Below, piece by piece: positions 1 to 8,223 of a stretch of DNA of 44,510 nucleotides; position 1 is the stretch's first letter; each line of letters begins with the position of its first letter. The DNA is from Thermus composti (GTDB lineage: Bacteria; Deinococcota; Deinococci; Deinococcales; Thermaceae). The notes under the pieces are model-generated. The model was given only the letters and a program-made list of their open reading frames with translations. It did no database searches and had not been told where the DNA came from. Where the stretch lies: contig NZ_BMPJ01000017.1 of assembly GCF_014647535.1 (NCBI RefSeq), positions 1 through 44,510 on the forward strand. The letters run 5' to 3'. A program made the translations under genes and the position numbers.

Positions 1-483
1 CGGGGGGCATGGGTCTACGGGCTTTCCCTGGTGGTGCTGGCCTGGACGGATGGGAAGCGGCGGATCCCCCTGGCCTTCCTGCCCTACTTCGGGGAGGAGG
101 AGAGAAAGCTGGACCTGGCCCTGGCCCTGTTGGCGTGGGCCGAGGAGGAGGGGTTTAAGCCGGAGGGGGTGCTTTTTGACGCCTGGTACGCGGCGAAGGA
201 GGTCCTGATGTGGTTCCATGATCGCGGCTGGCCTTTCGTCGCGAGGCTCAGGTCTAACCGTGTGCTGGACGGTGTCCAGCTTATGAGGCATGGGGGTACC
301 CGTTGGGTCAAGACGGGGAGGCTGAGGGGCCTGCAGCAGGAGCTGGGGTTGGTGGTGTACGGGCTGACAGGGCAGCGGGAGGGGTTGGGGTTGAGCTTCT
401 ACCAATGCCGAAGGAAGCTCATCTCCGGCAGGTTGAGGCTGGATTTGAGCCCTTTGCTATCGGCAAACGTAGGGGCCGCGTAA
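1..483 (+). pseudogene. IS4/IS701-like DDE transposase remnant, cut by the window edge
   Basis: The frame is open from base 1, so the gene begins outside the window. The readable part resembles the catalytic core of an IS4/IS701-like transposase: a strand ending VLAWTDGKRRIPL, then VLFDAWYAAKEVL with the second catalytic Asp, then FVARLRSNRVLDG. Members of this group normally continue with a Y-(2)-R-(3)-E-(6)-K signature carrying the last catalytic acid. Here the protein changes character after about residue 115 and stops without that signature, which points to a frameshift or deletion. A cut-and-paste function is therefore unlikely. The family call rests on motif resemblance only. Confidence 0.6.
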
Positions 484-516
484 GTCCAGAGACAGGAAAA
501 CCACAGCCCTTTTCAA

Positions 517-1233
517 GTGCCCAGGTTGCATAGAATTGAGGGGCAATGGGTAAGTGCAAGTTTTGAACAGACCTTCCTGAGCGGCTTCCGGCCGGCCCTC
601 GAGGCTTCCCTCGCCCGGGAACTGGCCAGGATCGCCCGGGAGGACCCCAGCGCCGCCGTGCGCCGGCGTGCCATTGAGGCGCTGAAGCTCGCGCAACCCG
701 GCCCCTGGCGGGAGGGGGTGGAGGGGACGCTTCGGGAGGCCTTGGGGGACCCCGATCCGGAGGTGCGCCGGGCCGTGGCGGAGCACTTCGCCGCCGTCCC
801 CGCCCGGGAGGTGGCCACCACGGCGGGAAGGTGGGGCTTCGCCAGCGTGCGCTGGCTGGTGGAGGAGCTCTGGGAGGAGCCCGAGACGCTCCGGCGCGTG
901 GCAGGGTACTTCCGACAGCAGGAATTCCGCGGGCAGCTCGGGGCCCTTACCGGCAACCCGGGTAGCCCTTACCTGCCCACACCCTCGGTGGAAGACCTGC
1001 CCTGGGTCGCGGCCACCCTGGCCCGCATAGAGCCTGGTGCCCGCGACCCGCGCCTGGCGCCCTTGGTGGAGCTTTTGAACCTCTAGGAGCTGGGCAACAA
1101 CCCCGCCCTAACCAGGGCGGCGTTCCAGAACCGCATTCCCGAGCTTCTGCTTCGCCACCTGGCCGATTCCGAGGAGTGCCGTGTCGTGGCCGCCGTGGGC
1201 AGCTTGTATAACCGCGGTTCCCGGTGTGGGTGA
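517..1233 (+). pseudogene. HEAT-repeat protein with an in-frame stop
   Basis: The frame encodes helical HEAT-like repeats, such as REDPSAAVRRRAIEAL and LGDPDPEVRRAVAEHF. These repeats form protein-protein interaction solenoids. Translation meets a TAG at 1084-1086 just after LVELLNL. The same frame then continues with plausible repeat sequence (ELGNNPALTRAAFQN, HLADSEECRVVAAVG) to a TGA at 1231-1233. The 5' end is also doubtful: no clear ribosome binding site precedes the first start codons, and the gene abuts the transposase remnant. I read it as a decaying gene, probably truncated at its start. The binding partner is unknown. Confidence 0.5.
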
Positions 1234-1338
1234 GGGGGGCTGGGGTGGCGCTATCCAGGGGGTGGGGGCCGGGGTCTTCCGGCTTGGGTCGTTTCGCCCC
1301 TACCGGGCGGAAAGGGTTTTGGGGTAAGCTCAGGAGCC

Positions 1339-1485
1339 ATGGCGAAAGTCCCGTGCTTCCGGTCGGTCCCGGGTGAGGGGGTCGGAGGGGTTCTTGGTTC
1401 CGGCTTTTACCCCTCCCCGGCGCCTTTTGGGGAATACGAGGCCTGGGCGGCCGCGCTTCTCGCCCGCTATCGGGAGGGAGCATGA
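1339..1485 (+). CDS. Small ORF of 48 codons, possible gene remnant
   Basis: ATG at 1339, preceded by CAGGAG, opens a 48-codon frame whose TGA overlaps the next gene's start as ATGA. The overlap suggests translational coupling and that this is the real 3' end of an upstream gene. The C-terminal half (FYPSPAPFGEYEAWAAALLARY) looks like authentic helical protein sequence. The N-terminal half is Gly/Val-rich and unconvincing. I do not recognise the family. It may be the last part of a gene whose 5' portion was deleted. Confidence 0.35.
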   Translation: MAKVPCFRSVPGEGVGGVLGSGFYPSPAPFGEYEAWAAALLARYREGA

Positions 1486-2483
1486 ACGAGGAGCACCTGA
1501 CGAGGCTTCGCGCCTGGATGGAAGGGAAGGGCTTTTCCCGCTTCTTCGTGGCCCGGCCCGAGAACTTCGCCTGGCTCACCGGCGGGGCCAACACTCTGGG
1601 AATGGGGGAGGGGGTGGCCTACCTGGAGGTGGGGGAGGGGGTTCGCCTCCACACAAGCCGGATAGAGCACCCCCGGATGGCGGAGGAAGAGGTCCCGGGG
1701 ATCCCCGTGGAGGTCCACCCCTGGTACCGCTTCCCCCCGCCCCCAAGCCCGAGCGACCTGGAGCACGACCTCACCCCCTTGCGTCTGGTCCTTTCCCCCA
1801 AGGCCCAGGAGGCCTTCCTCCACCTGGGGCGGGAGGCGGCGAGGGCGGTGGGGGAGGTGGTGCGGGAAGCGGGGGCGGACTGGCGGGAATACCAGCTGGC
1901 GGGGGCCCTGGCCGAGGCCCTCTGGGGGGCAGGCCTCCGGCCCCTGCTCCTCTTGGTGGCAGGGGAGGAGCGGCTTTTCCGGCACCGCCACCCCCTGCCC
2001 AAGGACCGCCCGCTGGGGAGGGCCTTTATGGCGGTGGTCTGCGCCGAGCGGAAAGGCTTGGTGGCCAACCTGACCCGGATGGTCAGCCTGGGGGTTAAGG
2101 AGGTGGAGGACCGGTACCGGAAGGTGCTGGAGGTGGAGCGGGTGGCCCTGGAGGCCTCCCGGCCCGGGGCCACCCTGGGCGGGATCCTGGCGGCCATCCA
2201 GGAGGCCTACGCCCGGGTGGGCCACCCCGGGGCCTGGGAGGAGCACCACCAGGGGGGCGTGGGGGGATACCGGTCCCGGGAGGTTCTGGCCACCCCGGGG
2301 CACCCCTTGCCCTTGGAGGCGGGGATGGCCCTGGCCTGGAACCCGAGCCTGGCCGGGGCCAAGGTGGAGGACACTTTTCTTTTGACGGAAGCGGGTCTTT
2401 TGAACCTCACGGAGGACCCCGCCTGGCCCTCCTTGGAGGTGGGGGGAAGGAGAAGGCCGGACCTTTGGAGGGGAGGATGGTGA
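1482..2483 (+). CDS. M24 (Xaa-Pro peptidase/creatinase fold) protein lacking metal ligands
   Basis: This 333-residue protein has the two-domain layout of the M24 family: a creatinase N-like domain at about 1-115 and a pita-bread domain at about 115-310. The C-terminal signature VEDTFLLTEAG at 295-305 is conserved. The metal-binding positions are not. The region that normally reads D-x-G-x4-G-Y-x-S-D-x-T-R is AFMAVVCAERKGLVANLTR at about 181-199, with no Asp, and the usual E-P-G strand is replaced by WNPSLAGAK. This suggests a non-metal, creatinase-like or binding role rather than dinuclear peptidase activity. The start is chosen because GGGAGG precedes ATG at 1482 and the ATG overlaps the previous stop. 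The 3' end overlaps the next ORF. Confidence 0.6.
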   Translation: MNEEHLTRLRAWMEGKGFSRFFVARPENFAWLTGGANTLGMGEGVAYLEVGEGVRLHTSRIEHPRMAEEEVPGIPVEVHPWYRFPPPPSPSDLEHDLTPLRLVLSPKAQEAFLHLGREAARAVGEVVREAGADWREYQLAGALAEALWGAGLRPLLLLVAGEERLFRHRHPLPKDRPLGRAFMAVVCAERKGLVANLTRMVSLGVKEVEDRYRKVLEVERVALEASRPGATLGGILAAIQEAYARVGHPGAWEEHHQGGVGGYRSREVLATPGHPLPLEAGMALAWNPSLAGAKVEDTFLLTEAGLLNLTEDPAWPSLEVGGRRRPDLWRGGW

Positions 2484-2773
2484 GGCTGGGCCTTGTGGGG
2501 GCGGGCTGGTGGGCCCGGGAGGTCCACGCCCCCGCCTTTCAGGGGGCCTCGGCCCGGATCCAGGAGGAGAAGGGGATCCGGGTGAGCGTGGTGGCCCCCG
2601 GGGGCGCGCACACCGAGTTCGCCTTTGGGACGGGAAGGACGCCGGAAGACCCCCGCCTTAAAGCCTTCCTCCGCCCCGAGGAGGTGGCCGAGGCGGTGGT
2701 CTTCGCCCTGGCCCAACCCCCCCACGCCCGGGTCTTCTTGGTGGGGATGCGCCCCATGGTGGAGCCCCTCTAG
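2477..2773 (+). pseudogene. Chimeric ORF: Gfo/Idh/MocA start joined to an SDR C-terminus
   Basis: The first 25 residues or so (MVRLGLVGAGWWAREVHAPA) are the Rossmann nucleotide-binding start of a Gfo/Idh/MocA oxidoreductase. From about residue 28 the sequence switches to the C-terminal part of a short-chain dehydrogenase: GIRVSVVAPGGAHTEF is the post-catalytic PG strand, followed by FLRPEEVAEAVVFALAQPP. The Tyr-x3-Lys catalytic segment of SDRs and the substrate domain of Gfo/Idh proteins are both missing, so neither activity is expected. The in-frame junction near 2550-2560 looks like a deletion joining two genes. It overlaps the M24 gene's stop and is preceded by GGGGAGG. Confidence 0.65.
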
Positions 2774-2819
2774 GGTCTTGGGGACCCCGGGCACGAGCGG
2801 GAAAAAAACGAAGCAAAGG

Positions 2820-2848
2820 TTGCCCGGAAGGGGGCTTTCCCTTAGACT
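2820..2848 (+). promoter_or_regulatory. Putative promoter of the ABC importer operon
   Basis: TTGCCC at 2820-2825 and TAGACT at 2843-2848 are separated by 17 bases. This fits a housekeeping sigma promoter about 30 bases before the binding-protein gene. A good ribosome binding site (AAGGGAGGTG) follows near 2864. No operator was identified. Confidence 0.45.
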
Positions 2849-2879
2849 TTCCCTTGCCCGTTAAGGGAGGTGAAGAAGG

Positions 2880-3956
2880 ATGCGGCAAGGAATCCTTTGG
2901 CTTTTGGTCTTGGTGGCCTCGCTGGGGCTTGCCCAGCAGTCCAGGCCCGCCTCGGACCCCCAGGTGGTGGAGGCGGCGAGGAAGGAGGGGAAGCTCGTCA
3001 TCTACTCCTCCACGGACCAGGCGAGCGCCCAGGCCCTTCTGAACGATTTCCGCAAGCTTTACCCCTTTATCCAGATTGAGTACAATGATCTGGGCACCCA
3101 GGCCATCTACGACCGCTTTGTGAGCGAGACTGCTGCCGGGGCCCAAAGCGCCGACCTCCTCTGGTCCAGCGCCATGGAGCTCCAGGTGAAGCTGGCCAGC
3201 GAGGGCTACGCCCTGCCCTACAACTCCCCCGAGGCCAAGAACTGGCCCGCCAACGCCCGCCTGGAGAACCTGGCCTACAGCACCACCCTGGAGCCCGCGG
3301 TGGTGGTCTACAACAAGCGCTTCCTCAAGCCCGAGGAGGTGCCCACCACCCGGGAAGGGCTTGTGCGGCTTCTCCAAGAGCCCAGGATGCGGGGACGGGT
3401 GGCCACCTGGGACCCCGAGCGGAGCGCCGTGGGCTTCACCATCCTCAAGGCCGACTATGACCGCTTCCCCGCCTTCCAGAACCTGGTACGGGCCTTCGGG
3501 CGGGCCCAGGCAGCCCTCTACTCCTCCACGGGGGCGGCCTTTGAGAAGGTGATCTCCGGGGAGCACTACCTGGCCTACGGCTTCTTCGGCTCCTACGCCC
3601 TCCTCCGGCAGCGCACGGTGAAGGACCTGGGGATCGTCTACCTCACCGACGGCACCGTGGCCATCCAGCGGGTGGCCTTCATCAACAAGCGGGCGGCCCA
3701 CCCCAACGCCGCCAAGCTCTTCCTGGACTACCTCCTCTCCTTGAGGGGGCAGAACCTCATGGCCTACACCGCCCTGATCTTCGCCCGCAGGGAGACGTTG
3801 GTGGGGGAGGCCACGCCCCAGGCCCTCTACAAGGCGGTGGGCGGCAAGGATAAGGTCTACGCCATCCCCGTCTCCACGGAAATCCTCAAGAACCTGGACC
3901 CTGCGGAGAGGATGCGCTTCCTCACCTTCTGGCGCCAGGCCATCCGGGGGCAGTAA
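2880..3956 (+). CDS. ABC importer substrate-binding protein, iron(III)/AfuA-like
   Basis: This 358-residue protein starts with a signal peptide (residues 1-19, ending LGLAQ) and should be periplasmic. The mature part reads as a two-lobe solute-binding protein of the iron(III)/phosphonate/small-anion group. KLVIYSSTDQASAQALL and FRKLYPFIQIEYNDLGTQ are typical first-lobe strands, and AVVVYNKRFLKPEEVPTT is the hinge region. Length and layout match the family. An SD site precedes ATG 2880, and the permease gene follows 3 bases after the stop. The neighbouring CitA/CitB-like two-component system hints that the ligand could be an organic acid or its metal complex rather than free iron. The substrate cannot be read from sequence. 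Confidence 0.85.
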   Translation: MRQGILWLLVLVASLGLAQQSRPASDPQVVEAARKEGKLVIYSSTDQASAQALLNDFRKLYPFIQIEYNDLGTQAIYDRFVSETAAGAQSADLLWSSAMELQVKLASEGYALPYNSPEAKNWPANARLENLAYSTTLEPAVVVYNKRFLKPEEVPTTREGLVRLLQEPRMRGRVATWDPERSAVGFTILKADYDRFPAFQNLVRAFGRAQAALYSSTGAAFEKVISGEHYLAYGFFGSYALLRQRTVKDLGIVYLTDGTVAIQRVAFINKRAAHPNAAKLFLDYLLSLRGQNLMAYTALIFARRETLVGEATPQALYKAVGGKDKVYAIPVSTEILKNLDPAERMRFLTFWRQAIRGQ

Positions 3957-3959
3957 GGG

Positions 3960-5648
3960 ATGGTGCGGTCCTCGGCCCCTTCCTCCTGGCCCCTCGCCCT
4001 CCTCGTGGGGGCAGTGGGGCTTCTCGTTCTGGTCCCCATCGGCCTCCTCCTCTACCAGAGCCTCCTCACCGCCCCCTTCTTTTCCCCGGCCAAGCGGTTT
4101 GCCCTCGAGGCCTACCGCTTCGTCCTCCACGACCCCTACTTCTTTGAGGCCTTGAGGAACTCCTTCCTGATCGGCCTCGGTATGGTCCTCATCGCCGTGC
4201 CCCTGGGGAGCCTCTTCGCCTTCCTGGTGACCAAGACCGACCTCCCTTTCGCCCGGCTCTTTGAGCTTTTGCTCCTCGCTCCCATCTTCATATCGGCCAT
4301 CATCCTGGGCATCGGCTTCATCGTGGCCTTCGGGCCCTCGGGGGTGGTCTCCGGCTGGGTGGAGGCCCTCCTCGGCCGGGTTCCCTGGACGATTTACACG
4401 CTTCCCGCCATCGCCGTTATCGCCGGCCTCACCCACGTGCCTTACGTCTACCTCTACGTGGCCAGCACCATCCAGAACGTGGACGCCTCCCTGGAGGAAG
4501 CGGCCCGGGTGGCGGGGGCCAGGCCCTACCGGGTGGCCCTTTCCGTGACCCTTCCCCTGGTACGCCCCGCCTTGGTCTACAGCGCCATCCTCATGCTCCT
4601 TTTGGGCTTTGAGCTCTTCGGCCTGCCCTTGGTCCTGGGGGATGCCAAGGGGATCATGGTGATCACCACCTACCTCTACCGCCTCACCGCCATCACCGGC
4701 ACCTCCGCCTACCACCTGATGGCGGCGGTGAGCGTCCTCATCGTGGCCATCGCCCTGACCCTGGTCCTCCTCCAGCGCTACCTGGTGGGGCGGATGGAAG
4801 GGCGGTACGTGGCCATCGGGGCCCGGGGCTACCGCACGGAGAGGCTTCCTTTGGGACGGCTCCGTTACTTCTGGGCCTTGGTGCTTGCCGTCTACCTCCT
4901 GGTGGCCGTGGTCTTCCCAGTCCTGGGGGTGGTCTTCCGCAGCCTGGTGACGAGCTGGGGGCCCGGGGTGGACCTCCGGGAGGCCTTCACCCTGGGGCAC
5001 TACGTGGAGGTCTTTAAGCTGCCCAACCTGAGCCGGGCGGTGACCAACACCCTCTGGGTGGCGGCCTTCGGGGGGGTGTTGGCCCTGGCCTTTTACCTTC
5101 TCATCGCCTTGGGGATCCAGCGGGGGGCGGGGCTTGGGCGGGTCCTGGACTACTTGGCGGGGCTTCCCCGGGCGGTGCCGGGCCTCGTCATGGGGCTCGC
5201 CTTTCTCTGGGTCTTCCTCTTCTTTAAGCCCCTCGCCCCCTGGCGCAACACCCTCTTCGCCCTGATCCTGGCCTACACCGCGGTCTGGATGCCCTACGGG
5301 GTCCGCCTCCTCACGGCGGCCCTCCTCCAGGTGGGCCGGGAGGTGGAGGAGGCGGCCCGTATCGCCGGGGCCTCGCCGGTGCGGGCCTTCCTCCAGGGCA
5401 CCTTGCCCCTTTTGCGGGGAGGGATCCTCACCGCCTGGTTCCTGCTCTTCATCCAGTTCGTGCGGGAGTACTCCACCGGGGTCTACCTCCTCACGGCGGG
5501 GACCGAGGTCCTGGGGGCCCAGATCGTGGCCCTCTGGGGGACGGGGGCGGTGGACGTGATCGCCGCCCTGGCCACCCTCCAGGTCCTCATCGTGAGCGGG
5601 GTCTTCCTCGTGGCCAACCGGCTTGGGGTGCGGCCCCAGGGACTTTAA
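3960..5648 (+). CDS. ABC importer permease, fused double-domain type
   Basis: This 562-residue inner-membrane protein has about twelve hydrophobic segments arranged as two tandem binding-protein-dependent permease domains, as in SfuB/FbpB. Each half carries an EAA loop for docking to the ATPase: LEEAARVAGARPYRVALSVTLPL at about residues 179-201 and VEEAARIAGASPVRAFLQGTLPL in the second half. One polypeptide therefore supplies the whole translocation pore. It follows the binding-protein gene by 3 bases and precedes the ATPase gene. The three genes form a complete importer. Confidence 0.9.
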   Translation: MVRSSAPSSWPLALLVGAVGLLVLVPIGLLLYQSLLTAPFFSPAKRFALEAYRFVLHDPYFFEALRNSFLIGLGMVLIAVPLGSLFAFLVTKTDLPFARLFELLLLAPIFISAIILGIGFIVAFGPSGVVSGWVEALLGRVPWTIYTLPAIAVIAGLTHVPYVYLYVASTIQNVDASLEEAARVAGARPYRVALSVTLPLVRPALVYSAILMLLLGFELFGLPLVLGDAKGIMVITTYLYRLTAITGTSAYHLMAAVSVLIVAIALTLVLLQRYLVGRMEGRYVAIGARGYRTERLPLGRLRYFWALVLAVYLLVAVVFPVLGVVFRSLVTSWGPGVDLREAFTLGHYVEVFKLPNLSRAVTNTLWVAAFGGVLALAFYLLIALGIQRGAGLGRVLDYLAGLPRAVPGLVMGLAFLWVFLFFKPLAPWRNTLFALILAYTAVWMPYGVRLLTAALLQVGREVEEAARIAGASPVRAFLQGTLPLLRGGILTAWFLLFIQFVREYSTGVYLLTAGTEVLGAQIVALWGTGAVDVIAALATLQVLIVSGVFLVANRLGVRPQGL

Positions 5649-5703
5649 GGAGGTAAGGATGTTGGGTTGGGTCTTTTCCACGCAGGATAGGAAGGAGGCA
5701 ACC

Positions 5704-6780
5704 ATGGACGGCACCCAAGGGGAGCGCCTGGTGGTGGAGGCCCTGGAGGTGCGCCTGGGGGAGAACCCGGTCCTCAAGGGGGTGGACCTCGCCGTGGTCC
5801 CGGGGGAGATCGTGGCCCTTCTCGGGCCTTCGGGCTCGGGGAAGACCACCCTCCTCCGGGCGGTGGCGGGGCTTTTGCGGCCCACGGGGGGGCGGATTCT
5901 TCTAGGCAAGGAGGTCTTCTTTGACGGGGCCAAGGGGGTGTTCCTCCCCCCGGAAAGGCGGAACCTGGGTCTGGTCTTCCAGTCCTACGCCCTCTGGCCC
6001 CACCGCACCGTCTACGAGAACGTGGCCTACGGCCTCAGGCTCCGCAGGGTGCCCGAGGGGGAGGTGCGGAAGCGTGTCCTGGAACTATTGGACCGGCTCG
6101 GCCTCACCGGGCTGGAGCGCCGCTATCCGGGAGCCCTTTCCGGAGGGCAGCAGCAGCGGGTCTCCCTGGCCCGGGCCCTGGCCTACGACCCCAGGCTTCT
6201 CCTCCTGGACGAGCCCCTTTCCAACCTGGACGCCAAGCTCCGGGACCAGGCCCGGGTCTGGCTTCGGGAGACGCTGAAGGCCACGGGGAAGGCCGCCCTC
6301 TTCGTCACCCACGACCAGGCGGAGGCCATGGCCATCGCCGACCGCATCGCCCTCCTGAACGAGGGGCGGATGGAGCAGGTGGGCACCCCGGAGGAGCTCT
6401 ACCGCCACCCCAAGACCCTCTTCGTGGCCGACTTCCTGGGGAATCCCAACGTGGTGGAGGCTCTGGTGGTGGGCCTCGAGGGGAGCATGGCCCGCCTGGA
6501 GCTTGCGGGCTTTCCCTTGCGGGCCCGGGCCATGGGGGCCCTGACCCCGGGGCGGCTCGCCAAGCTGGTCCTCCGCCCGGAGGCCCTGCGGCCCGCGGGC
6601 CCCGGGGAGGTGAACGTCCTGGAGGGGGAGCTCGCCCATAGCCTCTACCTGGGGAGCCACTACGAGCACTGGGTGCGGGTGGGGGAGGCCCTGATCCGTT
6701 TCACCAGTCCCCTTCCCGTGGGGGAGGCCCGCCTCAGGCTTTCCCTGGAGCCCGAGGCCGCCTTGGCCTACCCCGCTTAA
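5704..6780 (+). CDS. ABC importer ATPase with C-terminal TOBE-like region
   Basis: From ATG 5704 this is a 358-residue ATPase energising the upstream permease. Walker A is GPSGSGKT (41-48), the Q-loop Gln is at 93 (VFQSYALWP), the signature is LSGGQQQR (145-152), Walker B is LLLLDE (165-170) and the switch His is in VTHDQAEAMA (about 203). A regulatory TOBE-like tail follows residue 240. ATG 5704 has GGAAGGAGG upstream. An in-frame ATG at 5659 has an even better SD (AAGGAGGT) and would add 15 residues before the normal family start, so the start is not certain. A strong hairpin just after the stop closes the operon. Confidence 0.88.
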   Translation: MDGTQGERLVVEALEVRLGENPVLKGVDLAVVPGEIVALLGPSGSGKTTLLRAVAGLLRPTGGRILLGKEVFFDGAKGVFLPPERRNLGLVFQSYALWPHRTVYENVAYGLRLRRVPEGEVRKRVLELLDRLGLTGLERRYPGALSGGQQQRVSLARALAYDPRLLLLDEPLSNLDAKLRDQARVWLRETLKATGKAALFVTHDQAEAMAIADRIALLNEGRMEQVGTPEELYRHPKTLFVADFLGNPNVVEALVVGLEGSMARLELAGFPLRARAMGALTPGRLAKLVLRPEALRPAGPGEVNVLEGELAHSLYLGSHYEHWVRVGEALIRFTSPLPVGEARLRLSLEPEAALAYPA

Positions 6781-6783
6781 GTA

Positions 6784-6811
6784 CCCCACCGCGGCTTTCG
6801 CCGCGGTGGGG
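6784..6811 (+). terminator. GC-rich hairpin ending the ABC operon
   Basis: CCCCACCGCGG (6784-6794) and CCGCGGTGGGG (6801-6811) form a perfect 11-bp stem with a CTTTCG loop, four bases after the ATPase stop. No T-tract follows, which is common in very GC-rich genomes. It probably ends or stabilises the transporter transcript before the kinase gene. Confidence 0.6.
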
Positions 6812-6867
6812 GCCCCAAAAGGAGTTTCCTAAGCTCCCTTTCGGGCAACTCGTGTTGCGAAACCACC

Positions 6868-8223
6868 GTGCGGCCGCTTAGCCGCATAATCGGCCTTGTG
6901 GCACGGGCCATCCTCTTTCCCTTCCTGGCCCTGGCCCTGGGGCTATGGGCCGGGCTTACCCTGGAGGCCAACCGCCACCTTCTGGCCCTGGCCCTAGGGG
7001 AGGTTCGGGCCCTGGCGGAGGCGGCTTCCCGGCTTCCCGATCCCAAGGCCCTTTCGGGGGTGGGCGTGCGCCTTACCGCGAGCCCCCGGGTGGCCTCCCC
7101 TTTCCTGGGGGAGGCGGCGGCGGGGGTGGAGGTGGGGCCTTCGGGGCTTTGGGCCTGGGCGGCGCGCCCCTGGCCCGGGGGGGCGTTGGAGGTGGTGCGG
7201 GCCTACCCGCCCTTCCTGCCCTCGCCCCTTTGGCCCTTGCTTTTCGCCCTGGGGGCGGGGCTTTGGGCCTGGGCCCGGGTCCAGAGCGCCTTGCGCCGCG
7301 CCTTGGGGGTTTCCCTGGAGGAGGGAAGAGGGCGCCTCGAGGCCCTCGCGGCCGCCTTGGCCGCCTTGGAGGAGGGGGTGGTGGTCTTTCGGGGAGGGGA
7401 GGCGGTCCTTTGGAACCCCCGGGCCGAGGCCCTTTTGGGCCTGCCCCCAGGGGCTTTGCCCCCCCTCGCCCTGGAGAGGGTCTGGCCGGGGCTTGCGGCC
7501 CGCCTGGCCTCCGCGCCCCCCGAGGGCGACCACCACCTCCCCCTTCCCACGGGCCGCCCCGCCCGGGCCCGGGTCCATGAGGCGGGGGCTTACCGGGTGG
7601 TGGTCTTCCAGGAGCAGGCGGAGCTTTTGCGCCTGGCGGAGGAGCTCACCCAAAGCCGCCGCCACCTGGAGCTCTTAAGGGCCCAGGCCCACGAGTTCCA
7701 AAACCTCCTTCACGCCCTTGGGGGGCTTCTGGAGCTGGGCCGGGTGGAGGAGGCCTTGGGACTTATCCGGGGGGAGCTTGCCGCCGAGGAGGAGGTGGAG
7801 GCCCTCCTCCAAGGGGTGGAGGTGCCCTTGGTGGCGGCCTTGGTTCTGGGAAAGCTCCGCCGGGCCCGGGAGCGGGGCCTGGCCTTCCGCCTCGAGGGAC
7901 GGCTTCCCGCCCGCTACGCCCCCTTGGGGGAGGAGCTGGCGAGCGCCATCGGCCACCTCCTGGAAAACGCCCTCGAGGCCGCCCAAAGCGAGGTGCGCCT
8001 TCGCTTCCTCCTCGGGGAAGGGCTTGGGGTGGAGGTTTGGGACGACGGTCCGGGCCTCCCCGAAGGGGAGCCCCTCTTCCTCCCGGGGGTGAGCGGCCGG
8101 GGTCCCGGGCGGGGCTACGGCCTGGCCCTGGTCCGGGCCCGGGTGGGGGCCTTGGGGGGCGAGGTGGGCTACCATAGGAGGGAAGGGTGGACGGTTTTCT
8201 GGCTTCGCCTCCCCGGGCGCTGA
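6868..8223 (+). CDS. Sensor histidine kinase, CitA/DcuS-like
   Basis: This 451-residue membrane kinase has TM1 at about 8-33, a short periplasmic sensor domain (about 34-118), TM2 at about 119-137 and a PAS-like domain (about 158-250, LEEGVVVFRGGEAVLWNPRAE). The phosphoacceptor region is of the SpoOB/CitA type, AQAHEFQNLLHALGGLLEL, with His275. The ATPase domain has the N box (HLLENALEAA, Asn367), G1 (WDDGPGLP, 391-398) and G2 (GRGYGLAL, 414-421). Start GTG 6868 has no clear SD, so a leaderless message or another start is possible. The response regulator gene overlaps the 3' end. Location beside an importer suggests it senses the transported ligand or a related anion. Confidence 0.85.
   Translation: MRPLSRIIGLVARAILFPFLALALGLWAGLTLEANRHLLALALGEVRALAEAASRLPDPKALSGVGVRLTASPRVASPFLGEAAAGVEVGPSGLWAWAARPWPGGALEVVRAYPPFLPSPLWPLLFALGAGLWAWARVQSALRRALGVSLEEGRGRLEALAAALAALEEGVVVFRGGEAVLWNPRAEALLGLPPGALPPLALERVWPGLAARLASAPPEGDHHLPLPTGRPARARVHEAGAYRVVVFQEQAELLRLAEELTQSRRHLELLRAQAHEFQNLLHALGGLLELGRVEEALGLIRGELAAEEEVEALLQGVEVPLVAALVLGKLRRARERGLAFRLEGRLPARYAPLGEELASAIGHLLENALEAAQSEVRLRFLLGEGLGVEVWDDGPGLPEGEPLFLPGVSGRGPGRGYGLALVRARVGALGGEVGYHRREGWTVFWLRLPGR

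Noticed and set aside
2658-5933. 1091-codon minus-strand open frame
   Set aside because: It lies opposite well-supported ABC transporter genes and is a by-product of their GC-rich codon usage. The translation is Gly/Pro/His-rich without domains.
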